From: Leptospira abararensis
Lineage (GTDB): Bacteria > Spirochaetota > Leptospiria > Leptospirales > Leptospiraceae
Direction: 5' to 3'
Assembly: GCF_016918735.1 (NCBI RefSeq)
Contig: NZ_JAFFPR010000006.1
Location: forward strand, 35,199 to 99,198
Length of the DNA stretch: 64,000 nt
Under the pieces are notes generated by a model that was not told where the DNA came from, did not search any database, and saw nothing but the letters and a program-made list of their open reading frames with translations. Shown here in pieces: positions 35,207 through 43,909 of this stretch. Position numbers and translations under genes: made by a program. Positions within the stretch are counted from its first letter, which is position 1; the number at the start of each line of letters is the position of its first letter.

Positions 35207-35915
35207 TGTTTTTTGCATCATTCCGGCACGAGACGAGGAAGCGGGTATAAAACGTGCGTTAACTGGACTTCTTTCGGGTTCTGGATTATCTCAATCTCAA
35301 TTCATTGTGGTAAACAATGCATCTAAAGACCAAACTGCAAAGATTGTAAAACAAATGGGATTTTTATCGTTGGATTGCCCAGCAATTGGGTATGGAAATG
35401 CTTGTTTGGTGGCATTGGATTGGATCAAACAAGAAAAGTTAAAGCCTAAATTTATTTTGTTTTGTGATGCCGATGGTTCTGACGATCCTTCGGACATCCA
35501 AAAATTGGTCCAGGTGATTGAGGATACAGGTGCAGATTTAGTGATTGGGTCAAGAACCATTGGAGTTGTAGAAAAAGGTGCTCTTTCTCCTATTCAAATA
35601 TTTGGGAATGCACTGACTTGTTTTTTAATACTCATTTTTTTTCGACGTAGGTTTACTGATATGGGACCACTTCGGATTATCAAGTATTCCTCAATTTTGC
35701 AATTGCAGATGGAGGACCCAACTTGGGGTTGGAATATTGAGATGCATGTAAAGGCTTTACAACTTGGATTTAATATTCGAGAAATTTCAGTCAACTATCG
35801 GAAGCGGTTTGCCGGTGTCTCGAAAATATCAGGAACCATTTCTATGTCGATACGCGTTGGGATCAAAATTTTATATACTTTTTTTCGGTTGTTAGTTTTT
35901 CGTGTCTACCATTAA
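35184..35915 (+). CDS. Family 2 glycosyltransferase
   Basis: 243 residues from ATG 35184 (AAAAGGA just ahead, short spacing; GTG 35199 is an alternative). GT-A fold motifs: CIIPARDEEAGIKRALTGLL, VVNNASKDQTAKIV, the metal-binding LFCDADGSDDPSD and the DPTWGWNIEMHVKAL block. It resembles dolichol-phosphate-mannose synthase-type transferases that load polyprenyl-phosphate. It overlaps the cytochrome gene upstream by 23 bp and the GT-C gene downstream. A polyprenyl-phosphate-sugar made here could feed the GT-C enzyme next to it. Confidence 0.85.
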   Translation: MLSEKVNDVFCIIPARDEEAGIKRALTGLLSGSGLSQSQFIVVNNASKDQTAKIVKQMGFLSLDCPAIGYGNACLVALDWIKQEKLKPKFILFCDADGSDDPSDIQKLVQVIEDTGADLVIGSRTIGVVEKGALSPIQIFGNALTCFLILIFFRRRFTDMGPLRIIKYSSILQLQMEDPTWGWNIEMHVKALQLGFNIREISVNYRKRFAGVSKISGTISMSIRVGIKILYTFFRLLVFRVYH

Positions 35916-37185
35916 TCCACTTCCAAAATTTCTACTCTTTTTTCTTTATCCAATCTTATTATTGGTTTCAGCTCATTTTGGTAATAGAAATGACATTAGC
36001 ATCATCCTAGTTGTTTCGATTGTTTTACCGTTATATTTTTATTTTTTATCTGATTTAGTTTTTTTGTTTGGTAAAAGATTTTATCTCTTCTTCCTTTATT
36101 GCTTTTTTTTACGAGTGGTTGTCGTTGGTTCTCAAGCGGTATGGAGCGATGATATCTATCGATATTTATTCGATGCAAAGTTATTTTTAAATGGGATTTC
36201 TCCCTACCATTTAACTCCAGCAGAGTTAGTGGGACTTGTGAAATCCCAAATCATTGGTTTGGAATTTTTAGTTTCGAAGATGAATAGTCCAGGTTACTAT
36301 TCCGTCTATCCTTTGTTACTGCAGTGTTTTTTTTCTTTAGGAACTTTGTTTGGTTTAGTTTTGGGAAATATTTTTCTTGGTGTTCAAGTTTTACTCCTAA
36401 TATTAGAGGTTTTAAATTTGTTTTTAATTCGAAAACTATACCCTAATAGTAAAAATTCCTCCTATTGGTTGTATTTTGGTAATCCCATTGTCATTCTGGA
36501 AGGAGTTTCTCAAATGCATCCAGAGGTTTTGTTAGTTACAGGATTTTTGTGTTTATTTCTTGCTCGGTCAACTAACTCTCGTTTTTTTTCTTTTTTTCTT
36601 CTAACCCAACTAAAATTCAATACATTTCTTTTTGCGCTTGGATTGCGATGGAATCAAGGTAGATGGCGCCTGTTGTTTCCAATCATAATCGTTTCCTTGA
36701 TAATATGGAAACTCACGGTCTTTTCCGATTTTCTTTCACAAAGCAGTGCAGGCATCGGGCTCTTTTTTCATTCGTTCCGTTTTGCAGGTATTTTAGAGCC
36801 TATTTTTTATTCTATTTTGTATGCATTTGAAGGAGAGTATTTATCGGGGTTCGTATCATTTTTATCATTAGGCCTTCTCCTTTTACTAAATAAAAGATTT
36901 CATTTCTTTTTTTCATTAACACTCTCGAATCAATTTTTTATCCTTTATTCTTTGTTTCTTTTGTTTTCTCCTGTGGTTCATCCCTGGTATTGGATCCCTT
37001 GGTTTCTATTTATGATTGAAAAAAGAAATGAGGAAGTTCTTGTTTCATTTGTCTCTTTCATAGCTTTTTTATCTTATAGTTTGTATGTGGATCTTAATTT
37101 TATGTACATCCATTGGATGATTTCGATTTTAGTTTTAGGTTATTATGGAAACAAACAAATTAATTATCTTCGCAAAACAACCTGA
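35902..37185 (+). CDS. GT-C type membrane glycosyltransferase (paralog of 30999-32336)
   Basis: 427 residues with about 11 membrane helices and the luminal-type loop SDDIYRYLFDAKLFLNGISPY after helix 3, matching the loop of the other GT-C protein in this window. A second shared site is SPVVHPWYWIPWFLF. The proposed start is GTG 35902, within the end of the GT2 gene; there is no clear ribosome site, so the N-terminus is uncertain. It is flanked on both sides by glycosyltransfer genes, suggesting a small pathway assembling a lipid- or protein-linked sugar in the envelope. Very AT-rich, Phe/Leu/Ile codon-heavy, as expected for a membrane protein. Confidence 0.72.
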   Translation: MSTINPLPKFLLFFLYPILLLVSAHFGNRNDISIILVVSIVLPLYFYFLSDLVFLFGKRFYLFFLYCFFLRVVVVGSQAVWSDDIYRYLFDAKLFLNGISPYHLTPAELVGLVKSQIIGLEFLVSKMNSPGYYSVYPLLLQCFFSLGTLFGLVLGNIFLGVQVLLLILEVLNLFLIRKLYPNSKNSSYWLYFGNPIVILEGVSQMHPEVLLVTGFLCLFLARSTNSRFFSFFLLTQLKFNTFLFALGLRWNQGRWRLLFPIIIVSLIIWKLTVFSDFLSQSSAGIGLFFHSFRFAGILEPIFYSILYAFEGEYLSGFVSFLSLGLLLLLNKRFHFFFSLTLSNQFFILYSLFLLFSPVVHPWYWIPWFLFMIEKRNEEVLVSFVSFIAFLSYSLYVDLNFMYIHWMISILVLGYYGNKQINYLRKTT

Positions 37186-37741
37186 ATTAGGAAAAGTCAA
37201 AACACGACTTTCTGTTAGTATTGGCGAATATGAAACTTTAAAGATATACCGAGAATTATTGGAGATCACAAAGTCTGTGACTTCTAATATCGATGTGGAC
37301 AAAGTTGTTTATTGGAACCATCTAACAAATATTTTGTTTAATGGGTTTGTGACTGGGTACCGGGCCGAAGTTCAGGAAGAGGGAGATCTTGGCTGGAAAA
37401 TGGAAAGGGCCTTTCAAAAAGAATTCCAATCCAAACCAAATAAAATCCTGATCATTGGAACGGATTGCCCATTTTTAACAAAAGAGATCATCCTTAATGC
37501 ATACCAAAGTTTAGAGCAATCGGATTTTGTAATTGGACCGGCCCGTGATGGAGGTTATTATTTACTAGGGATGAAAGAGTTTTCTCCTTATCTCTTCCAT
37601 TCGATTCCTTGGAGCACAAAAGATGTCTTATCGCTTACAATGAATGTGATTCAAAACCATAACAAAACGGTTACTCTTCTGGAAGAATTGTATGATATTG
37701 ATGCTATCGATGATTTGAAGTATTGGAAAGGTCAAAATTAG
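37145..37741 (+). CDS. DUF2064 / TIGR04282-type glycosyltransferase-like protein
   Basis: 198 residues. The motifs IIFAKQPELGKVKTRL, GDLGWKMERAFQ, IIGTDCPFLTKEII and IGPARDGGYYLLGM are the signature of the DUF2064 family, annotated in some genomes as arsenosugar-biosynthesis-type glycosyltransferases and having a nucleotidyltransferase-like GT-A fold. Function is not proven. It overlaps the GT-C gene by 41 bp and ends the GT2 / GT-C / DUF2064 run. Its stop overlaps the convergent OmpA-like gene by 4 bp. Confidence 0.8.
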   Translation: METNKLIIFAKQPELGKVKTRLSVSIGEYETLKIYRELLEITKSVTSNIDVDKVVYWNHLTNILFNGFVTGYRAEVQEEGDLGWKMERAFQKEFQSKPNKILIIGTDCPFLTKEIILNAYQSLEQSDFVIGPARDGGYYLLGMKEFSPYLFHSIPWSTKDVLSLTMNVIQNHNKTVTLLEELYDIDAIDDLKYWKGQN

Positions 37742-38214
37742 GGGATTTGTTGAATTTTAATTTCTACTCTTCTATTGAGTGTTTGGTGCTCTTTTGTTTT
37801 GTTTGCTAATTTGGAGTTCCCATAGAAAAGTCTCCTAATTTGGTTCTCTTCAACAAAATGAATTAAAAAAAAACGTTCCACTTCTAAAGACCTTTTTTCG
37901 CTGATAACCAGATCTTCTTTTGATGTTTTTCCTTCATTCGCATGTGCATGAATGTAAACTTCATAATTTCTGTTCTGGTTTAAAAAATCTGCTGCGGTTT
38001 GTAAACGAGCTAAATCCGATTTAGAGATTTTAAAAGATAACTTTGTAAAGTATACAGAAAAGTTCTTATCATCATTAGCTATTTCTGTCTTTTTATAGGG
38101 ATTTTCGAAGACATAACCTTCCTGTGCTACCAACCTTTCCTGGAATATACAGTATTGAACGGTGTAAGTTAACAAAAGCAAACGAAGGCCCTTGTTCAGG
38201 AGTGGTTGGAGCAT
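37738..38214 (-). CDS. OmpA-like C-terminal domain protein
   Basis: 158 residues with an N-terminal hydrophobic stretch (LRLLLLTYTVQYCIF) and a C-terminal OmpA/MotB-like peptidoglycan-binding module: LARLQTAADFLNQNRNYEVYIHAHANE, ISEKRSLEVERFF and the ending TLNRRVEIKI. The usual TD-x10-LSxxRA-x-V pattern is recognisable though diverged (HANEGKTSKEDLVISEKRSLEV). It probably tethers to the cell wall in the periplasm. The ATG has no strong ribosome site. Alone on the minus strand between DUF2064 and lpxD. Confidence 0.7.
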   Translation of the reverse strand: MLQPLLNKGLRLLLLTYTVQYCIFQERLVAQEGYVFENPYKKTEIANDDKNFSVYFTKLSFKISKSDLARLQTAADFLNQNRNYEVYIHAHANEGKTSKEDLVISEKRSLEVERFFLIHFVEENQIRRLFYGNSKLANKTKEHQTLNRRVEIKIQQIP

Positions 38215-38316
38215 ACTCTAATCATCGGAATGTTTTAAAAAATTCCATATGATAGATTTTAAAAATATGATTGAAATATGTCCCTTCCAATTATTTTTCA
38301 AAAGTAAGGTATGTAA

Positions 38317-39336
38317 ATGAAACTAAAAGATTTGGCTGAACAATTAGGTGCAAGTTTCACTGGCTCAGGTGATTTAGAGATCAATGGAATCAAAGACTTG
38401 GAGCACCATACTCCCGTAGATCCAAATAGCATATATTATGTGGCTTCGAAAAAATACTTAGCTAAACACAAAAAAGCTTCTGATGTAAAAATTGCCCTCA
38501 CTATTGACTCGTTAGCTTCACAGTTCCCAAACGCAATTATTATTCCCGAAGAGGGCTCTAAAGTAAAATTTATTCAAGTAGTATCCCTTTTTGAAAGAAA
38601 GCCAAAATATACAGCTTCCATCTCTGCAAAGGCAAGTATCCATCCCTCAGCCAAACTTGGTAAAGATGTAACTATTATGGATTTTGCAGTGATTCAGGAA
38701 AATGTAATCATTGGGGACAGGGCCGTGGTCTATCCAAATGTTGTTTTGGAATCAGGTGTGGAAATTGGAGAAGAAACGGTTTTAAAATCGGGAGTGATAG
38801 TCTATTATAATTGCAAATTAGGGAAACGAAATTTGATCCATTCTAATACCGTTATTGGGGCCGATGGTTTTGGCTTTTATGATTATGCTGGAGTTCGTTA
38901 TAAAGTTCCTCAGATTGGAAACGTAATCATCGGTGACGAAGTAGAAATGGGAGCGCATTGTACGGTGGATCGTGCTGCCCTTGAGTCGACTACCATTGGA
39001 AGTTTTACAAAATTTGATGATCATGTGCATGTGGGTCATAACTGCCGTGTTGGCAATTATGTTTATATAGCTGGAGCTACCGTGCTTGCAGGTTCCGTGA
39101 CCATTGAAGATGGATGTTTTCTTGCAGGCCAATCCGCTGTCGCAGAACACCTAACAATGAAAAAAGGATCTATTCTTATGGGTCTTTCTGGTCTTACCGA
39201 AGATTCAAAAGAAAAGACAGCTTACTTTGGGATTCCGGCTAGGCCTGCTTTGGAAATGCATAGAATCCACAGTTCCCTTCCGATGTTACCTGAAATATCT
39301 AAAGATTATTCGAAACGAAAGAAAGCGGAGTCTTAA
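38317..39336 (+). CDS. lpxD: UDP-3-O-(acyl)glucosamine N-acyltransferase LpxD
   Basis: 339-residue lipid A acyltransferase, adding the N-linked hydroxyacyl chain from acyl-ACP. The N-terminal uridine-binding domain (1-100; KLKDLAEQLGASF) is followed by left-handed beta-helix hexapeptide repeats (ASIHPSAKLGKDVTIM, NVIIGDRAVVYPNVVL) and the active-site region FDDHVHVGHNCRVGNYVYIAG with the catalytic His. The end IPARPALEMHRIHSSL is a typical LpxD C-terminus. Length fits the family (about 340). This confirms a lipid A-bearing diderm. lpxA and fabZ are not neighbours. Naming is secure, although Leptospira carry more than one LpxD-like protein. Confidence 0.92.
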   Translation: MKLKDLAEQLGASFTGSGDLEINGIKDLEHHTPVDPNSIYYVASKKYLAKHKKASDVKIALTIDSLASQFPNAIIIPEEGSKVKFIQVVSLFERKPKYTASISAKASIHPSAKLGKDVTIMDFAVIQENVIIGDRAVVYPNVVLESGVEIGEETVLKSGVIVYYNCKLGKRNLIHSNTVIGADGFGFYDYAGVRYKVPQIGNVIIGDEVEMGAHCTVDRAALESTTIGSFTKFDDHVHVGHNCRVGNYVYIAGATVLAGSVTIEDGCFLAGQSAVAEHLTMKKGSILMGLSGLTEDSKEKTAYFGIPARPALEMHRIHSSLPMLPEISKDYSKRKKAES

Positions 39337-39340
39337 AGTT

Positions 39341-39760
39341 TTAAGATTCCAAAATTTTCTTTAGAGAGTTTAAATTTGCAGTCATTTGTGATTTTAAATT
39401 CATTTTTACAAGGCCTTCGCTTAATTTAAAAAGGCCTTGTAATTCCATTTTGTCTGTTATTGTTAAATGACAATTCCCGTCGGAATTTTTGAATTCATAA
39501 CGATCGGTGAATTTCATAGAATTCGAATGACAACTGGCAAGAATCAATTGGTTTTCGACAATTTCTTCTAGTTTATAGATTTCGGTCAGATTAAAAATCC
39601 CTAAATCAATTTGTATTTTATATTCATTTGATTTACCTGCCACTGCTTCGGAAGAAGATATACTCGAGTTATAAGCAGTTTGGTTTTGCATATTACAGAC
39701 ATAGGCAAATACTTCAGAGACTGGTTTTTTAATAACCGTTGATACGGTAGTTTCAATCAT
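39341..39760 (-). CDS. SRPBCC / polyketide-cyclase-like protein
   Basis: 139 residues, cytosolic. The N-terminus MIETTVSTVIKKPVSEVFAYV and the later LTITDKMELQG and C-terminal helix KMNLKSQMTANLNSLKKI are the pattern of the START-like SRPBCC ligand-binding fold. No catalytic residues can be inferred; such proteins bind hydrophobic ligands. It starts immediately after the stop of the ArsC/Spx-like gene (no gap), so the two share an operon. Convergent with lpxD, with only 4 bp between stops. Confidence 0.75.
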   Translation of the reverse strand: MIETTVSTVIKKPVSEVFAYVCNMQNQTAYNSSISSSEAVAGKSNEYKIQIDLGIFNLTEIYKLEEIVENQLILASCHSNSMKFTDRYEFKNSDGNCHLTITDKMELQGLFKLSEGLVKMNLKSQMTANLNSLKKILES

Positions 39761-40108
39761 TTATTTTTTGGATTCTGAAATCCATTGTTTCCAAACATCG
39801 GGAACAAATCCGATGGTGGCACGTTTGCCGTCTCGAACAATCGGTGTTTTGAATAGAAGTGGATTTGTGAGTAGGGCCTCTTCTTTGTCGTATAACATGT
39901 ATTTTAGATTTTTATCTTCGTAAACTTTGGATTCGGTATCTATCAAGTCATCCAAACGGACACTTCCTAAAATGGACCTAAGTTCCCCTTTGCTCATTTC
40001 TTTTTCTTGGAGATTGATAAACTGGAAAGCCACACGACGTTCTTGGAAGAACAACTGGGCCTTCTTAGAGTCTTTGCATTTTTTTGTTCCGAAAATTTGG
40101 AGGTTCAT
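39761..40108 (-). CDS. ArsC/Spx family thioredoxin-fold protein
   Basis: 115 residues. LQIFGTKKCKDSKKAQLFFQ is the N-terminal strand and Cys-containing loop of the ArsC/Spx family, and LLTNPLLFKTPIVRDGKRATIGF matches the typical NPxLxxRPIxxxxxxxxIGF region. Only one Cys (Cys10) is in the loop: there is no CxxC, as in arsenate-reductase-like YffB proteins. Whether it reduces arsenate or acts otherwise is unknown. It overlaps the 79-residue gene upstream by 4 bp. Confidence 0.82.
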   Translation of the reverse strand: MNLQIFGTKKCKDSKKAQLFFQERRVAFQFINLQEKEMSKGELRSILGSVRLDDLIDTESKVYEDKNLKYMLYDKEEALLTNPLLFKTPIVRDGKRATIGFVPDVWKQWISESKK

Positions 40109-40344
40109 CCAAAAATAGACTTTTTGAAATCCTCTAAAAGAGGTTCTGTTCCAGACAACATCAATTCAATTTGATCTTTGTCTAAATCATACATCACATG
40201 GGCTTGCAGGTATAAAGTAAATTCTTCTGCAGAAACTTTTTTTGCATCGAAGTTTTCTTTTAGAAAGTTGTACCAAGCAGCAAGGATGACTTTTTGGTGA
40301 GCCAGTTCTTTGATACCAATGGTAATGATTTTAGAAGGTTTCAT
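40105..40344 (-). CDS. Small conserved-looking protein of unknown function
   Basis: 79 residues (MKPSKIITIGIKELAHQKVI), charged and probably helical, without signal or membrane segment. Start ATG 40344 is preceded by AAGAAAAT. It overlaps the ArsC-like gene by 4 bp (ATGA), which supports real translation. No family recognised. Confidence 0.6.
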   Translation of the reverse strand: MKPSKIITIGIKELAHQKVILAAWYNFLKENFDAKKVSAEEFTLYLQAHVMYDLDKDQIELMLSGTEPLLEDFKKSIFG

Positions 40345-40383
40345 GTAATTTTCTTAAAGAATGATACTCTACCCAAGAGATCG

Positions 40384-41208
40384 TCAATCCAAAAACCGTT
40401 GAAACACTGAAAAATAAAGAACCCATGATCCGGAATTCATATCTAATCTTCGAAATGATTGTGCAGTGCTCACTGTGGCATCAATAATTCTTGTGTCATC
40501 AATAACTCCCACCTTTCCATCGGCGCGAATATAGAAACTTGAAGTTTCCCCATTATAGTTACCGCTAAATTTGTCTATGGCTACATGGTGGTATCCAAGT
40601 CCAATTTGAAGAAAGGTGTCTTCGTATAACCGACGATTGATGGCTGTTTCTAGTCGGTATGCGAGTCCACTCCCTCTGAGTCGCCCTCTTTGGTTAAAAT
40701 ACTGTGTATCTGGAGGTAGTTCTCCAATAGAATACCCACGGATATTCCAGTCTGCAGATGTAAAACCTAACCCGAGCCCATTTTCCCATTCCCAGTTCCT
40801 ATAGATTGGCATGGTAAAGTAATACATTCCTAATACATGATAGGAATAAATTTCTGAACGCAGTTTTGTGTAGTATAAGTCACTTGTAACTTCTGTTAGA
40901 TGTAGCATTTGCCAGTCATTTCGACCCACAATAAAACCTACTCGAGATCTGGAGTCCAAAAGGAACCGAACAAATCCTTCGTATAAATTCGAAGATTTCC
41001 CACCGCTTAAATTAACATCAGAAAAAACAAGTGGGTTAAAGGTAGATGAAAACTGTTTTAAATCTCCATCAAACCGGCCGGGAACTCTTTGTCCGGCACC
41101 GTAGCGCATTCCCACTTCGATTCCCGAGGGCTCCGCGCTTAAAGTACCGAAGGTTAGAGAAGAAATCATAAAAACCAGAAACGAAAGGATCACAATACAT
41201 CTTGACAT
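40384..41208 (-). CDS. Exported beta-barrel-like outer-membrane protein
   Basis: 274 residues from ATG 41208, giving a clean signal peptide (MSRCIVILSFLVFMISSLTFG...SAEP). The mature part begins SGIEVGMRYGAGQRVPGRF and has alternating strands such as SRVGFIVGRNDWQML, WENGLGLGFTSADW, LAYRLETAINRRLYED and FLQIGLGYHHVAID, ending in an aromatic strand SWVLYFSVFQRFLD. That is the layout of an 8-12-strand outer-membrane barrel. An upstream in-frame ATG (41253) would overlap the divergent gene and spoil the signal. Function unknown. Confidence 0.7.
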   Translation of the reverse strand: MSRCIVILSFLVFMISSLTFGTLSAEPSGIEVGMRYGAGQRVPGRFDGDLKQFSSTFNPLVFSDVNLSGGKSSNLYEGFVRFLLDSRSRVGFIVGRNDWQMLHLTEVTSDLYYTKLRSEIYSYHVLGMYYFTMPIYRNWEWENGLGLGFTSADWNIRGYSIGELPPDTQYFNQRGRLRGSGLAYRLETAINRRLYEDTFLQIGLGYHHVAIDKFSGNYNGETSSFYIRADGKVGVIDDTRIIDATVSTAQSFRRLDMNSGSWVLYFSVFQRFLD

Positions 41209-41243
41209 AACAATTTCATCCAATTTCGTGAGGAAGAACCAAT

Positions 41244-43490
41244 ATGGAAACACTCTTTCAAAACGGATCTAAGTTTAATCTGATTTTAGGATCGGACATC
41301 CTGAGCCCTTATTTCTATCTCATCCTCGTCGCCTCAGTTTATTTGAGCATTCGATTGGGATTCCCACAAATTCGTTTTCTCTTTCTTTCTCTTAAGATCC
41401 TTACAGGCAATATGGACTTCAAAGGTTCTAAGGGCCAGTTGGTTCATTCGCAAGCCTTCTTTGCAGGGATTGGGTCCTCCCTTCTTGCGGGTTCTGTCAT
41501 TGGAACAGCCCTGGCCATCGCTTATGGTGGAATAGGCGTTCTTTTTTGGATTTGGGTGATGAGTTTGTTCGTGATGCCCATCCGTTTTGTTTCTTCGACT
41601 TTGGCTGTGAAGTTTCGGAACCAATTGCCGAGTGGACGTTACCTTTCCGGTCCTATGTACTTTATCGAAAAAGCCTTAAGGGCCAAGTGGCTTGCTGTGG
41701 CATTTTCCCTTGCGAGTATGGTGACCGTCCTCTTGTTTGGTGGGATTTTCCCTTTTGTCGGACTCACATACATCACAAAAGAAGGTTTGAATTTATCTGG
41801 ACTTTCGGGCCCTATTTCCATTTCTGTCATTTTACTTTTTATCGTTATTGGCGGTGTTAGGCGAGTGGGGCGTGCTGCCTCTATCCTTGCTCCCATAGGA
41901 ATCATCCTTTTTATCTTTGGTTACGTATCTCTTTTTTCTAATGGAATGATTTCCTTTTTTGGGTTTTTGTCTGATGTCACAAAAGAAGCTTTCTCCATCA
42001 AAGCATTGCAAGGTGGCGGGGCTTTTGGAATTTTACGTGCCCTTTCTGTTTCTTTGAGTACTTTCTTTTTGTCTACGGAAACTGCCGTCGGTAAGTCTTC
42101 TGGAATTGCAGGTGTAGTTCGGACTGATTATGCCGCAAAACAAGGGTTGGTGAGCATGCTTGCTTCCTTTTTTGAAGGTTTTGTTATGGCCACTCTTGTG
42201 GGTTTTGTTTTGTATTCTTACGGTGCGGTGAATTTAGATACCATCCTCTCTTTTCCAGATCGAATTTTGGAACAAAAAGAATCCTTATCTGCCATTTTAT
42301 TTTTTGTATCCTTTCTTTGTTTTGGAATCTTAAGCCTTGCTGGTTGGTTCTATAGCGGGGAACAAAATGCATTCTATGTATTTGGAGAGAAGTTTTCCAA
42401 TTTTTTCAGAATGTTGTTTATTGGTTCTACACTTGGGTTTTCCTACCTCTATGTAAAATACGGAATTGATGTACTTGTTGTTGTGATGCATTGGGGTTAT
42501 ATTGCTGCTGTCATTACAAGTGTACCACTCCTCGTTTCTTTGATGTTACTTGGAAAGTCTGCCAATTTGGAACTTAAAAAATACCTTTCCGAGTCGGGAG
42601 CACGGTATGAAATTTTCAAAGACATTTACCTTCTCTTTTTGACCTTACTTCCCAAAAACCTAATCTCAAAAATTTTCGGATACTTCTCCACTTTAAAGTT
42701 ACCACGTTTTATGATGATTCCCATCTTAAAAGCCTTTGCTAAGGCTTATAAAATCAACTTAAGTGAAGCCGAATTGGAGATCAAAGAATACGCATCTTTA
42801 AATCAATTCTTTACTCGTGCACTTCGCGCGGAAGCAAGGATCATTGATTCGGCTGCCAATGCAGTTGTTTCTCCTACAGATTCCAAAATCACAAGTTTCG
42901 GTAATATTAACCAGTCCACCATCATCCAGGCCAAAGGGATTGATTACTCCGTAAAAGAGCTGTTAGGTTCTGAGAAATATTACCCGCACTTCACAAACGG
43001 AAAATACATTACCTTCTATTTATCACCACAGGATTACCATCGCATCCATAGCCCTTTTGCTGGCCAAATTTTAGGTTATTATTATGAACCAGGGAAATTA
43101 TTTCCTGTGAATGATTTGGCGGTTCTCAATATTCGCGGACTTTTTCCAAAAAATGAAAGGCTTATCACCTTCTTGCAGACAGAATACGGAAAAATCGCTG
43201 TGATCAAAGTAGGGGCCTCCAACGTAGGAAAGATTCGTGTGACTTATGACAATAAAATTGTCACAAACAATTGGATTCGTTTTGCGAAGGAACACCATTA
43301 TAAAGATGTTTCGATTATGATTGACAAAGGCTCAGAGCTCGGTCGTTTCGAAATGGGTTCAACGGTCATTCTTGTTTTCGAAAACGATACCATTGATTTG
43401 ACAAACATAGCCCTCGGTGACAAAATTCAGTATGGAACCACCGTTGGAAATTTTCGCTCCAAAACGACAAAATTACCGGTGAAAGCATAA
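41244..43490 (+). CDS. psd: Fusion: AGCS-type sodium:amino-acid symporter plus phosphatidylserine decarboxylase
   Basis: 748 residues with two unrelated parts. Residues about 1-440 are polytopic and AGCS-like ([61 protein letters not shown]), as in sodium:alanine symporters. Residues about 455-748 are a complete phosphatidylserine decarboxylase: [42 protein letters not shown] and the self-cleavage site [13 protein letters not shown], where Ser706 should become the pyruvoyl group. Psd makes phosphatidylethanolamine from phosphatidylserine at the inner membrane. After cleavage the beta chain would stay joined to the transporter. There is no internal stop or second ribosome site between the halves. 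Confidence 0.85.
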   Translation: METLFQNGSKFNLILGSDILSPYFYLILVASVYLSIRLGFPQIRFLFLSLKILTGNMDFKGSKGQLVHSQAFFAGIGSSLLAGSVIGTALAIAYGGIGVLFWIWVMSLFVMPIRFVSSTLAVKFRNQLPSGRYLSGPMYFIEKALRAKWLAVAFSLASMVTVLLFGGIFPFVGLTYITKEGLNLSGLSGPISISVILLFIVIGGVRRVGRAASILAPIGIILFIFGYVSLFSNGMISFFGFLSDVTKEAFSIKALQGGGAFGILRALSVSLSTFFLSTETAVGKSSGIAGVVRTDYAAKQGLVSMLASFFEGFVMATLVGFVLYSYGAVNLDTILSFPDRILEQKESLSAILFFVSFLCFGILSLAGWFYSGEQNAFYVFGEKFSNFFRMLFIGSTLGFSYLYVKYGIDVLVVVMHWGYIAAVITSVPLLVSLMLLGKSANLELKKYLSESGARYEIFKDIYLLFLTLLPKNLISKIFGYFSTLKLPRFMMIPILKAFAKAYKINLSEAELEIKEYASLNQFFTRALRAEARIIDSAANAVVSPTDSKITSFGNINQSTIIQAKGIDYSVKELLGSEKYYPHFTNGKYITFYLSPQDYHRIHSPFAGQILGYYYEPGKLFPVNDLAVLNIRGLFPKNERLITFLQTEYGKIAVIKVGASNVGKIRVTYDNKIVTNNWIRFAKEHHYKDVSIMIDKGSELGRFEMGSTVILVFENDTIDLTNIALGDKIQYGTTVGNFRSKTTKLPVKA

Positions 43491-43491
43491 A

Positions 43492-43815
43492 ATGCCAAAT
43501 TCCCAACTTGCCACCTTTCCGAAAGAAATCTCTTTTGATGATGATTCCCTCTATATCGAGTGGAAGGATGGCCACGGTTCCAAGTATTCTCTCCTCGACC
43601 TTCGTAAAAAATGCCCTTGTGCCACTTGTCGTGGGGGACATGGGGGGAGTGTGGGGCAGGCAACGGGTCACATCGAGTCTATCAAACTCCTTTCTTGGAC
43701 CAAAGTGGGTCGTTATGCGATTTCGATCGTTTGGAGTGACTACCACAATACGGGAATTTACTCTTATGACAATCTTCGCGCCTATTCGGATGGACTTTCT
43801 AGTGCTTTTGACTAG
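43492..43815 (+). CDS. DUF971 family protein
   Basis: 107 residues. DDDSLYIEWKDGHGSKYSLLDLRKKCPCATCRGGHGG is the DUF971 core (given here in parts: IEWKDGH, LRKKCPCATC), with a Cys cluster CPCATC resembling a metal site, and a second half IKLLSWTKVGRYAISIVWSD. The domain is also the N-terminal part of gamma-butyrobetaine hydroxylases and occurs near Fe-S genes; function is unclear. It begins 1 bp after the psd fusion stop. Confidence 0.85.
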   Translation: MPNSQLATFPKEISFDDDSLYIEWKDGHGSKYSLLDLRKKCPCATCRGGHGGSVGQATGHIESIKLLSWTKVGRYAISIVWSDYHNTGIYSYDNLRAYSDGLSSAFD

Positions 43816-43823
43816 TCCGCTTA

Positions 43824-43861
43824 CTTTTTGTCAATTGAGAAAAAAACTGAGTGACAAAAAG
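43824..43861. promoter_or_regulatory. 10-bp inverted repeat in the flagellar operon promoter region
   Basis: CTTTTTGTCA (43824-43833) and TGACAAAAAG (43852-43861) form a perfect 10-bp inverted repeat separated by 18 nt, 49 bp before the fliN start. It could be a regulator-binding site or a terminator stem for the DUF971 gene; a possible -10 (TATTAT) lies at about 43866-43872. Confidence 0.45.
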
Positions 43862-43909
43862 ATTCATATTATGTCTCATTATCCTAAGTTTTTCCGGAGA
43901 TAAAAGGGT

